From the NCBI GenBank assembly GCA_011503125.2, contig WWBZ02000033.1:4154001-4218000 (forward strand): DNA of 64,000 nt. The letters run 5' to 3'. Position numbers and translations under genes: made by a program. The notes below the pieces were generated by a model. It was not told where the DNA came from. It made no database searches and saw only the letters and a program-made list of their open reading frames with translations. Positions 44,141 to 54,233 of the stretch are shown in pieces; position 1 is the stretch's first letter, and every line of letters begins with the position of its first letter. The DNA comes from Botryosphaeria dothidea. Its lineage: Eukaryota; Ascomycota; Dothideomycetes; Botryosphaeriales; Botryosphaeriaceae.

Positions 44141-44630
44141 TGTTACGGTGCAGCCTCCACAGGTTGAGGAAGTTGGGGATCAGCCCCGCTGGGAACGACA
44201 GAAGTCGGAACCCTGAGGGTCCGAGGTCACGTGACCTCCGCGATCAGTTGGACCCACCCGCTCATTCGCCAAGACAAATAAGCGAGCAAGCCATCTGAGC
44301 GCTTCCCGCTCAGATGCCCCACTAGGCTCAGAAAGAATAGCAGTTAAGCGCAACACGCCAACTGAGCACATAGATTGTAGACAATCTCCTACGTGTATAT
44401 AAACCACACTCCTTAGATAGCTTTGACCTTCGTGGTCAACTTCAACAATAGAACTTCGCAATAGAATTTGGACTCTATTGGTAACAAGGCCTTCGCACGC
44501 AGTGCTCAGTCTTCAGTCGTCTACTCGTTCCTCACGTACCTCTTCTTGTACCCACTCAAGGAAAACCCTTCGACAGGTTTCCACCCTCTTTGGTGTTTGG
44601 ATCCTTAGAGGTAGAGGCCCGCTCGTTACA
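44141..44630 (-). mobile_element. Solo LTR, ~485-bp family, copy 2
   Basis: 490-bp element related to 3854-4337, in minus orientation. On the plus strand it starts TGTTACGG and ends CTCGTTACA, with perfect target duplication AGGCC at 44136-44140 and 44631-44635. It lies in sense orientation within the NACHT-ankyrin pseudogene. Compared with copy 1 it has a short extra segment near 44454-44475 and a diverged middle. Confidence 0.92.
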
Positions 44631-44753
44631 AGGCCCTGAGCCATCCACCTCTCTTTGAACGTCTCTAAAGTAAGCCCTGCATTGTTCTTGCCAGCCCTAT
44701 CAGCACCAGTAACTCTGTCACTGAATGACTGATATGCTCAGTGTTTGCGTAGC

Positions 44754-44901
44754 TGTTGGTATGTTGATGAACAATGATGATCTATTGATGATTGGCATGA
44801 GGAGGAAGGGCGTAGGTGGCCCACCCTCCTTATATACGTAAGTGAGTGACTAAGCTATCTGGTGTTGCAAAAGCAATATGCAAAACACGTGATTTCCAAC
44901 A
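44754..44901 (-). mobile_element. Solo LTR, 148-bp family, copy C
   Basis: Same family as 1126-1273, opposite strand. Perfect target duplication GTAGC at 44749-44753 and 44902-44906. It truncates the NACHT reading frame and provides its stop codon at 44830-44832. Confidence 0.92.
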
Positions 44902-46987
44902 GTAGCTCAGTAGCAAGTCTAACTGATGTGCAGGCTTATTCTCTGCCAAGTACTTCAACGCCTGTCGTACGTGGGGTCCCGGGATATCATGGGCTTCCCG
45001 GCGTGTAATGAACCAGTCAAACAGAAAATAGAGCTCTTTTTGCAACACGAATAGTAGGGGATTGCATGATGGGAAATAGCGGGCAAGCTCGTCGTATCCG
45101 GTTCCGCGCAGCAGACCAAAAAGATCCCGCAGCTGCCTTGAGTCGTCGTTGTACAGGCTGACCTCACTCTCCGACTTCATGAGTGCAATTTGAGCATGGA
45201 ACATCCAATTCCTTGCAGCATAGTCATAGAAGCAGAAATGGTCTCTCATGCTAGTTTTTGCACTAGCTCGCTCGATTTCCGGGGTAGAGCGCTCGGCGTT
45301 GGATTCATCGTGGTCTTTTGGGTTATACCAGCGCCCGAATCTCTCAGGATGGTACTTGATGGTGAAGTGCGCTAATATATGCTCCCATCTTACTGATCTC
45401 TCCTTCCAATCTTCCAGCAGCAAATACCACATGCAAATCCATAGAAGCTTATTATGAGACCTCATGACATCAATCGATCCAGCCCAACCTGTAGTTGGCT
45501 TAAGTGGACCATGTTGCTCGGTCAAGAAGTCCCTTGCTGTTTGGTGCATGAAGTAGACCGTCGCGTCAGTAATCCGTAGGAAGGAACCGCAAAGCCCCTT
45601 CACGTGGCCTTCAATATTCGGTTCCTTGTCGATGTTCTGAGTACATTTGGCCGAGTCTTGCATGTGAAGCGCGATGTTGATCTCATCGAGCATGAGAGGT
45701 CGTCTTGCAGCAACCAAGATCATCAGGAGGCTCCGTGCTTTCGCCGGTCTCGGGGATCTTTGAAGCACTGATTCGTAAAATTCGTTCAGTTTCGTTGGAT
45801 TTTTCAGCAGGACTTCCTTAATGGCCCCCATAGTGGTCGAACAGGAGTCTTCAAGGGCGTTGAACACCAGCTTAACCCAGAGAAACGTTCGGCCGGCCTG
45901 CTTCTTGATCGTTCTTTCCAGAAATGCTCTTGCCTCGTCGGTAAAGAGTTGCCCGTCCAGCTTCTGGACCTTATCGGTGATAACCTTTTCAACATCCTTG
46001 GCAACGTTGCTTGTTTCATTTTCGAGACGCAATCGAATCTGAGAATGGTCGGTGAACCTCCGTTCTATCTCCACGTAAGGCCTGCTTGTGACTAGAACGC
46101 TTGGTGGTCGCTGTTCTCCACGCGCCGTACCCACTGGTGAGAAAGTAGAGGCAAGCAATTCAATGAATCGGCGTTGGGGTTCTTGTTCGCATTCGTCCAA
46201 AGCATCAACAATACAGAAAAGTCTACTAAATGGTGATGTGGACCCAGAACATGCGCAGCAAATGATCTTCCAGAGCGTGCTGATCTCGTTCACGAACGCA
46301 GTTCCTTTTGATTCGAGTTCTGTCAATATGGAGCGAAGAAATATCGTGGCTGGAGTTTGCTTTGACAAGGTGCTATAGGATTCCAGCAGCTGGTGCAGCA
46401 GAGCATTAAGCAGGCCTGTTGTGTCGTTGCTATATCCCTGGAAAAAGAAGAATAGGATGTGGCGTGGATCCAGGTTGGAGCGGAGTCGATCAATTAGAAA
46501 GTTTGCTAGGACGGACTTTCCGCAGCCTGCATCTGCTGTAACCCAAAGAAGGGCTGGAATTGTGGTCTCTTTCCATTGAACAAATTTGGGGTGGTGCAAA
46601 AACCATTCGCAAGTTCCTTCGACTCGTAGAGCGACTGATTGCCTGTGAATTGCGTAGTTGGAGCTGAGTTCGTAAAGATGCTTTTTAAGCTCTGATGCCA
46701 ATTCAGATACTTGTCAGTGCTAGCGATAAGAGATGTAATACGTTGCCGCATACCTTGAATATCGCGTGCATTCTTGTCATTGAGTTTTTCCCCTGCAAAA
46801 AAAAAAAAAGTGTCAGAACGTTGCGAAGAAGCAGACTCGGACTGGGTAAATGTAGAGAGGAAAGAGAACTATGTTTGAGCAATTAATTCCTTTTCTCGTT
46901 ATAGCTACGCTGAAGGAAAAAAATATAAAGAAACGACTGGAAGGAAAGGGAACGAAAGTGTTTTGTTGACAAAGGCAATATTTCTCC

Positions 46988-48440
46988 TCACAGCTCCTCG
47001 CCATCTTCTGCCGCAACACTGGATCCAGGCTTTGATCTCGGAATATTGGGGGGATGCAATGGCGAATCAGCGGGGGTCTGAATACCTAGACTCTCCGTGC
47101 TGAGTAGCCTCTCAACACATAGGTCAATTTTTGTACCCGTCTCTGCACCTTGTAGATAATTCTGGGTGTCACCCATGACGGCGGCGTAATGTTTGTATTC
47201 GTCCAGACCTATCGTTGCCATACCGTGAACATTGAACCGGAAATACTTTGCACCTGTGGACAACCTCTCATGGGTTCGGAAGAAGTCGTTTGCGGTTTTC
47301 TCCGTGTCGATGGCTATTTCTTTCAGTTTTTCCACGATTGAAAGTAGGTTTTGGTCAAATGAAGTTGGAAATTTTGATCCAGTACCAATGCTGACAAGAA
47401 AGGTCTCGCGGTTTTGGCCCCAGATCTCCTGTGCTTCGTTGTGAACAAGAGATACGGGATTGTTGTAGTGCAGTGCGCCATCAATGAATTCCCAGGTCAA
47501 AGAGTCCTTTTCGAGCTTGAGTGGGTCGAAGAAGGTTGTGGCAGCTGAGGTTGCACGACAAGCTTCCCAAATCTTGAACTTCTCAGAGAAAACATCTGCC
47601 ATTCTCTCGTTTGAATAGGTACGTAGGAAAACCGGTGAGGCATTATGGCTGTTGATAGCACATACAAACGTAAAAAAAACTTAAGAAATCAATCGTATAC
47701 GTCTTCCTTGGGTGTGCCTTACACTTTACATTGCGGATTAGGGTCGTGCTCGTCAATTAGATCAGCCTGGGCTGACCTTAACCGTTTCTCGACGATCGCC
47801 TTGATAGCTGCCTTGAATGCTGTAGAGTCGAATGCTCCCTTGGCATTGAGGAGGTCTGGAACTCGCATAAGCGAGAACTTTGCTCTCCTAGGCGTGAAAA
47901 TCTGTAGGAAATCACGTGTTTTGCATATTGCTTTTGCAACACCAGATAGCTTAGTCACTCACTTACGTATATAAGGAGGGTGGGCCACCTACGCCCTTCC
48001 TCCTCATGCCAATCATCAATGGATCATCGTTGTTCATCAACATATCAACAAAATCTTTTCACCAAGGCGGATATATTCTTGGGCGCATTCTTCGAGGCTC
48101 ATTCTCAATCGCCCGAGCATGACTGCTATGATCCTACGCAGGTCGATAGGGTATCTTTACAAGAAGAAGTTTGGTTGATCTGCTTACCCTCCGGTGCTTG
48201 TGCCGCCAATAAGGTCAAAGTATTCCCAAGGTTGCAGTGCCGGCAAGTTTTTTGCTGTGCGTTTGACATTGACACAGCGCATGATCTCCCGCAGAATATA
48301 AATAGAGGAAAGTCCTCGAATACCTCCGCCATCTGTCACAACGTACGTATGTCAGCAGTTATTGTCGCCACGAGGTGTTGAAAATGGGGGTCGAGTATAC
48401 CAAGCGACAGAAGCCGAAGCGGCCTGTTCTCGAGAGACAT
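46988..48440 (-). pseudogene. Patatin-like phospholipase module of an NLR locus, LTR-disrupted
   Basis: Exon 1 (48440-48401) MSLENRPLRLLSL joins by a 68-bp intron to DGGGIRGLSSIYIL, the oxyanion motif; then YFDLIGGTSTGG, the nucleophile GxSxG, ends exon 2 at 48188. Exon 3 (from 48133) reads IIAVMLGRLRMSLEEC and is cut at 48051 by the 148-bp LTR copy B; after it the frame resumes with RRAKFSLMRVPDLL. The rest contains EACRATSAATTFF, then the catalytic Asp in FIDGALHYNNP, and ends at 46988. The junction near 47700 does not splice in frame without a 1-nt change in a T8 tract. Patatin modules are common N-terminal effectors of fungal NACHT and NB-ARC proteins, and this one lies just upstream of the NACHT segment on the same strand. 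Whether it was fused to it or a separate gene is open. Confidence 0.85.
47903..48050 (+). mobile_element. Solo LTR, 148-bp family, copy B
   Basis: Starts TGTAGG (one change from TGTTGG) and ends TATCAACA, with perfect target duplication AAATC at 47898-47902 and 48051-48055. It is inserted antisense to the patatin frame and introduces stops. Both inner and outer ends show small changes, so it may be older than copies A and C. Confidence 0.92.
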
Positions 48441-49571
48441 TGCAAAGATGTTCAAGAAATGCAGTGAGCGACGGTGGAAAGAGAGATGTCAAAACTTTAC
48501 ATACTCCAGTGCGAGTCGACAATGTAGGGGGACTAGTGAGGCTGTGCCTGTGCCGACTTTCCCGGCCAGCAGCCAACTTATGTTGTGCAACAATGAGGGC
48601 AGCCAATGCGCCTTGCTGGGTTCCATCCTTTCGTCCGAAGCTGACATGGTGGCTTGCGTATTACGGGCAATTGTGCTATATGCTTACGCGCGTTGTGCAA
48701 TTCAATCAATCAAAGCCGTCTCGGACCATCTTGGCGGCAGAACGTCTGGAGCACATGAACAGCCTGCTGCAAAAGGCTCTGATGCATTTCGCATGTAGAT
48801 CCCAGATAAGACGCGAAGCACCGAGACCAGCGCATCAAATGTCCAAACGAGAGCGGACTACTCCTCTCCCTTGAGCCGAAGCGCAGAGCCGACAAATACA
48901 GATGGAGGGTAACAAACTTTGGAAGTTGCAAGTTGGAGAGCGGCGGCTGCCCAGGCTGCGCATACATCTACTAGCTTCAGCGGAACGGCCAACAACCCGC
49001 GGGCTTGTTGCGAAGGCGAAGCAAGGTTGAAGAATAGCAGACCTGCATCTTACTGCACACTTGGGCTTGCTGGAACATTAGTGCGAACTGCTGGTGCTGA
49101 CAGCTGGAGAACTAAATAGCATATGAATAATATTGGCGTTTTTTGGATTATGACTTTCACTATGCTTAGCAATAGTAAATCTCGTTCAATTCAGGCTGCG
49201 TAATAGATTGCAACAGGGCCTTTCTCGTCGGTGTACCTCGGTTCGGGGACAGAGTGCATGAATATTAGCAGAATTTGTGACCTGCGGGCGTTGACGCCCG
49301 CGTCAGCCGTGGGTGGCTCCGATATAACCACCGCCGCACTGCTACATGACAGCATGATACATAGTTTTTTTTTGTTATCCGCAATCGAATCGAATCCGGC
49401 ATGCTGGGACACGGAATGATCGAAGCTACAGCGCCGCTGGGCAGTGGTTGGTCTGTAGGTAATTCTTCTGCCCGCCAGTTGGTTCGAATGCTGGGCTAAC
49501 TGATATCGTACGCTGGCATGCCGTTCCGCCGCGCTACCTACCAGCTTCCTTACAGCTGGCCACGACCTTTT
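48441..49571. other. Intergenic region
   Basis: 1.1 kb between the patatin module and the SMP-30-like gene. Several short frames exist but none has a recognisable domain. A T9 tract lies near 49366. Confidence 0.5.
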
Positions 49572-50847
49572 CTACTCCCCACCCAACGCCGCCTTCACCC
49601 CGCTCACCCGCCACACCCCACCCGCACCCACAATCCACAGCTCATGCCTCCCCAGCGCCAACGACACCGCCACGTTCTGCCCGCCGCCCACCCGAATGCT
49701 CCCCAGCGCCAGCCCCGTCACCGGATCCAGCACATCGACCCCATCCCCCGCGCCCGCAAACACCCAGCCCTCCCTGCTCGTCCTCAACCCATCGTAGATG
49801 TACGCGATCGGGTTGCTCAGCAGGCGCCTGTTCGCCAGCACCGGCACGACCCGCCCGTCGGCCCCCTGCGGCACGTCGAACGCCCACAGCTCGCGCGCGC
49901 CCAGCCCGGAGCGCGGCTGCGCGGGGAAGCCCGCCGCGCCCGTGTCGGCGAGGTAGAGGGTGCGGCCGTCGGGGGAGACGGCGACGCCGTTGGCGTTGCC
50001 GGTGGTGAGCGCGAGGGCCTTGGGGCGCAGGGAGCGGCCGTCGACGAAGTAGGCGGTCGGGTTGGTGGGCGGCGTCCACGGGACCAGGCCGCGGCCCCAG
50101 GCGGACTTGCTGTCGGTCAGGTAGAAGTTGCCGGAGCGGTCGACGGCGAGGTCGTTGAAGCCGAGGAAGGGCTGCTCGTAGTAGTGGTTGAGCAGGGTGG
50201 TGCGCGTCCAGGTGGCCGGGTCGATGCGGGCGAGGTAGCCGGTCTCGGTCGGGCTGCCGTCGGTGACGATGTAGAGCGAGTTGTTGTGCGCGACGCAGCC
50301 GTGGACGTTTGTCGTTGGGGGGTTGGTTGTGATGTTGCGGAGCTCGTTGGTCTCGGTGTTGAGCAGGTATTGCCAGCCGTGCTGGCCGTTGTCGCCGCCG
50401 GGGAGACCCCATTCGACGAAGAAGAGGTCTTTGGTGCCGGGGACAAGGCATGGCGCTTCGTGGATTTGGTAGGGCAAGGTTTGCACGTGGGTGATGGTCG
50501 CTTCCGGCCCGATGATGTCGAAGAAGGCCTCGTCGTACGCTACGAAATTGGTGGAGTTGAGGAATTGGTTTCTGGAGCTGGTCAGTTTGACCATTCATCT
50601 AGATGCATGTCTTGGTGTCTGCTCACGCAGCTGCGAGTCCCGGGTCAGTCACGTTTGTGGCTGCAGGGGCGTCGAAAGCGGTGCGATTGAAGTGGCCAGG
50701 AAGGACTGCAAAGCCGGGATTGTCGTATGCAAGCCAAGCCCAAGATGAATTCAGCCCATTGTATCCTTCCGGGAGTGCCTTGAAGATGTCCGAAGCTGCG
50801 AATGCCGGAGCAACGGCAAGCGTTGCGATAAATGAAAGCAAGACCAT
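49572..50847 (-). CDS. Secreted SMP-30/gluconolactonase-like protein
   Basis: Two exons (50847-50627, 50577-49572) give 408 residues. The start MVLLSFIATLAVAPAFA is a signal peptide. The six-bladed propeller is marked by EAPCLVPGTKDLFFVEWG, VHGCVAHNNSLYIVTDG, GFNDLAVDRSGNFYLTDS, GNANGVAVSPDGRTLYLADTG and FAGAGDGVDVLDPVTG. Glu, Asn and Asp at the blade starts match the metal site of SMP-30-type lactonases. Several N-x-T/S sites support secretion. Likely a lactone hydrolase; substrate unknown. The start was set at the ATG that gives a clean signal peptide. Confidence 0.9.
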
Positions 50848-51279
50848 TGTGTACAAACCTTCGTCATGTAGCAGGATACGTGCAGGAGGGGCTCGAACAA
50901 TTTAGTGGTGCCATCTCCTTTATTTAAGGTTAGTGGCATAGAGTAATTTTTGATGTGGGGTAAGAGAAGGAGAATGACCGTCGACGAGCGGAGCGGGGTT
51001 ACCGTACTTGCGGATTCTTTTCCGCCCCAGGCGGCCCTATTTTGCGCACTCCTGGTTAGGATTTGTGCACTGTTTACTCAGCCTCTTTGATTCAAGAAAA
51101 TGGAGTTTCGTGCTCGTTGAAAATCTACCGGCCGCGTTTCTACAAGAGGAAATGCCGTGTCTAGATAGGCGCCGGATATCTTGCTTAAGTCGTACAAATC
51201 ATGCCGCCCATATCTCATCCACAAACAATACAATCCATCAAAAATCACATTATCCTCCGTCTTTCTTGTCTGAAAACTC
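50848..51279. other. Intergenic region
   Basis: Promoter side of the SMP-30-like gene and 3' side of the MCP1-like gene. TATTTAAGG at 50919-50927 is a possible TATA element for the former. Nothing else seen. Confidence 0.5.
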
Positions 51280-52488
51280 TCAGAGGTAATCGCCAACATA
51301 CGGAATACTCTTGAACAGCGTATCGTAATCCTTCGCAACCCAGCCAGTGGCTGGCCCACCCTGTCCCGCAACACCAACGCCACCCCACAGCCATAGGCCC
51401 GCAACTGCAGCCGCAAGCGCATTGACCCCATACCGCCTCCTCTTTCTCCTCAGCTGCCCCTCCAGCCCGGGGTCCACCACACTCGCCGGCGACAAGCCCA
51501 ACCACTTAGCCCAGCCCCAGACCGCGTGCCACACGGTGACGCCGACGAGCGCTGAGAAGCCCGCAAACGCTACTCCTGGATGGCGTGCGAACGCGTGGCT
51601 GACGTACTCCAAGCCAATTCCCGCGGAGCTGCCCTCGACCCACAGCGGCAGGACGCGGTTGGCGAAAGCATGGCCGCCGACGAGGGCGGTGGCGAGGTAG
51701 CCGAGGGCGCTGGTGCCGCTGAGGTGCGGCCACGGCACGGAGCGGCGCTCGGAGAAGGTGGCGCTGTCGCCGGCGTAGCGCTTGAGGGTCTGGCGGCGGC
51801 GGTAGAGGCGCAGGGCGAGGCCGGAGGCGACGTGGGCGGCGAGCGGGGCGACGACGAGGAGCGGCTCGAAGGGGAAGTCCTGGTAGTAGGGCCGGGTGAG
51901 GAGGAGGTAGGTGTCGCTGGCAGGGATGGAGCGGGTGGCGAGGGGTATCAGGGCGGTGTTGGTGATGTGGGCGGCGGCGAAGATGGAGAAGGCGTAGGAC
52001 GAGTATTTTTGGATGCGGGTTACTGGAGATGGGTCAGTAAGAGCTCACAAAGATGAAACTGACAGGGACAAGAAATTATCGTGAAGGAAAAGATCCCCTC
52101 GGGCGAGATCAGAAGTGGGATAGGAATCCGAGGTCAATGTTCGGCCGTGAATGATGACGTCGAGGGAGACGAGTGGAAAAGTCTTGGCACGAGGATAAAG
52201 AGATGAAGGAATCGAAAATTGGCCGAGATGGAGACAGAGACGTATGGGTGAAGAGGTCCAGAGAATGCATGCAGAGCTCGTTGAGATAGACGTACAATAA
52301 TAAACGGGCCCATGGCCGCTGAGTCCCAAGGTAGTTGCACGTGGCAACAACTTTGGCGGTGGATCTTCCGGGGCAGCATCTTCAGGAAAATAGCCGGTTT
52401 TCTCTTCGTAAGGGGTGTCCTCGACGGGCGAGGGCTCAAGAACCTCGAGGCTGAAGACCGACTCCGCGTATTGGGCGGGATACGGCAT
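51280..52488 (-). CDS. MCP1: Mitochondrial membrane protein, MCP1-like (DUF1691)
   Basis: Two exons (52488-52296, 52022-51280) give 311 residues. The N-terminal 55 residues are soluble (MPYPAQYAESVFSLEV). Joining the exons gives GPVYY-LTRIQKYSSYAFSIF, typical of the fungal Mcp1 family, followed by AAAHITNTALIPLAT, PFEPLLVVAPLAAHVASGLALRLYRRRQTL, GYLATALVGGHAF and the DUF1691 repeat, with about five membrane helices. In yeast Mcp1 sits in the outer mitochondrial membrane, partners Vps13 in lipid homeostasis and suppresses ERMES loss. The intron is long for the window (273 bp). Confidence 0.85.
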
Positions 52489-52718
52489 TTTGGAAGGCCA
52501 GGGAGCAGGGCGGATGGATGACGCAGTTGAGGCTGGGAGAAGTTGTTGTCAGCGGAAATGGCTGGTCTGTGACGCGCTCGGCCAGAATAGCGGCCGACCG
52601 CCGATCGCGTCCGCTTTGCGCCGCCCGCCTCCAGAGCCGCAACACCATCTCGTCCATCATCGCTGACCTCAGCCATATCTCAACGAATCAGCTACTTCTT
52701 CGCTCACCACCTGTCAAT

Positions 52719-53701
52719 ATGCCTCCTGTAAGCCTTGTAGCGCCGAAACACGGAAAGAAACCCCACTAACATGCTTCCCAGCGGACCTTCACCAACCCGG
52801 CGCCCAAGGTCAGCAGCTCTGCCGCGGCTGCACTCTAACAGCCGCCGCCCTCAACTCCTGATATTTCCAATGCTAACACCCTACTCTGCAGACCGAGAGT
52901 GCTCGCGAGGCTGCTAAGAACTTCTTCTGTAAGTTTCTCATCCTCCCAGTCGCAACATACCTCGAACATGTAGCTGACGGCATCTCTTCCCCAGGCGAGC
53001 TCTGCCAGAAGGGCTACCAGCGCCACAACGAATACGAAGCCCACATGAGCTCGTACGACCACCAACACAAGAAGGAAAGACTCCCCTCAAAAAAAGAACC
53101 CATTGACTACACCTCCCAGGATGATGCACTGCGCCTCCGTCAGGGTCAGCACCATGCAACCCATCCGCTCATCTCCCCTCACCCCGCTAAGTATCCGCGG
53201 AGCTCTCGAACACGTAACTAACGCCCCCCACAGCGCCTCAAGGACATGAAGGGCATGTCCAAGGACCCGCAAGCCGCCGAGAAGGCCCGCCGCGCCGAGC
53301 GCGCCCGCGACAAGGAGGCCGGCCTCGTCAAGCTCGACATGTCGGCCGCCAAGCCGTCCGGCTTTAAGAAGGGCGGCTTCAAGAGCGCCTTTGGTGACGC
53401 CAAGAAGGCCGAGGACGCTGCTGCTGCTGCTGCTGCTGCTCCCGCCGCTGCCAAGGGCGGCTTCAAGAAGGCGTTTGGCGGACCGGCCGAGGAGAAGAAG
53501 CCGGAGGCCAAGGCCGAGGTCAAGGTTCCTGCTGCCGTGGGAGGAGCGGCGGAGTACGACAGCGGCTACGACGACGACGAGACGGACAGCGATGAGGATC
53601 TCGGCTACGAGAAGTACGACCCTGCCCACCCGACGGGCTGCCGCGACCCGGGCTGCAACTGCCGCACCAACGTCATCCCGCAGAGCATCTTCCCGGAGTA
53701 A
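52719..53701 (+). CDS. C2H2 zinc-finger protein with an abnormal intron donor
   Basis: Five exons (52719-52727, 52782-52808, 52892-52928, 52995-53074, 53234-53701), 206 residues. One finger is seen: FFCELCQKGYQRHNEYEAHMSSYDHQHKK. It is followed by RLKDMKGMSKDPQAAEKARRAERAR, a helical basic segment, two FKKGGFKSAFG-like repeats and an acidic tail ending in a small Cys cluster (GCRDPGCNCR). The family is conserved in fungi but its role is not known to me; nucleic-acid binding is inferred. Four exon joins are clean, but the fourth intron begins GAAAGA instead of GTAAGA (53075). Reading through meets a stop, and no in-phase GT is available nearby. Confidence 0.8.
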
Positions 53702-54233
53702 CTTGGCTGTTCTCTTTCGAATCTTCTGGCGAGCAACGGTCTTCTTCATTTCGGATGGCGCAAAATGGGCGTTAAAACGGTAATTGGCGGGGAAAAGATA
53801 CCCATGAGGCATTCAAGGTACGTATTCGACGAGTCGAAGTACATCACGGCTAAGACATCATCAAATACATGCATGGTCCGAGTCAAGTTTTCTTGCTTTC
53901 ATCATTTGATTTCTTTCGTGGGGAGCAGAGTGCTTTGCTCTCTTCATGCTGCAAAATTCCTTGACCCACCCAAGTCTCTTCTTTTCGCCCTAAAACGCCG
54001 ATACACCCTGCCTGCTTGCCCATTTGCATGACTACCCATTGGCCTTCAGAAATCCGCCAAAAGGGAAAAAGTCCTGTAAGACCACCCATAGCCGAACAGG
54101 GGAACAATCCAAGAAGAAAAAGAGGATCTCTAGCAAAACCCATGCCACAGCAATGACAACCCCAGATGACCTCGGCATAGAAGAAGCAGTAGAAATGCAA
54201 AATATCCCTTGCCTGTCTGAAGAAAACCCCTTA
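53702..54233. other. Intergenic, convergent 3' ends
   Basis: 532 bp between convergent C2H2 and RING-CH genes. Nothing recognised. Confidence 0.6.

Larger units (their letters stand above)
42208..46792 (-). pseudogene. NACHT-ankyrin NLR-type gene, broken by two LTRs
   Basis: Reading from 46792: a short exon (46792-46754), a 44-bp intron, then LASELKKHLYELSSNYAIHRQS and the NACHT domain with Walker A ADAGCGKSVL and Walker B LFCIVDALDECE. At 44901 a 148-bp LTR interrupts the frame and supplies a stop. Host sequence resumes at 44753-44631, is cut again by a 490-bp LTR, and continues across it as GLRIDWEKLFWEASMSCNIH. The frame then shifts at a 17-G tract (43783-43799) and goes on into ankyrin repeats (GITPLMSAV, HHGADPNAY, LLLEHGADPW, GADVNAPDARDWTPIHEM) to 42208. 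A further frame change lies near 44700-44750. NLRs of this plan act in fungal non-self recognition and cell death. No complete product can be made. Confidence 0.85.

Noticed and set aside
48362..48874. Forward frame overlapping the patatin exon 1 region
   Set aside because: No domain; overlaps a well-supported spliced patatin start on the other strand.
49440..49500. tRNA-like GGTTCGAAT motif
   Set aside because: The flanking bases do not form T, anticodon and acceptor stems.
49518..50690. Forward frame opposite the SMP-30-like gene
   Set aside because: Antisense shadow with repetitive Gly/Arg/Val composition.
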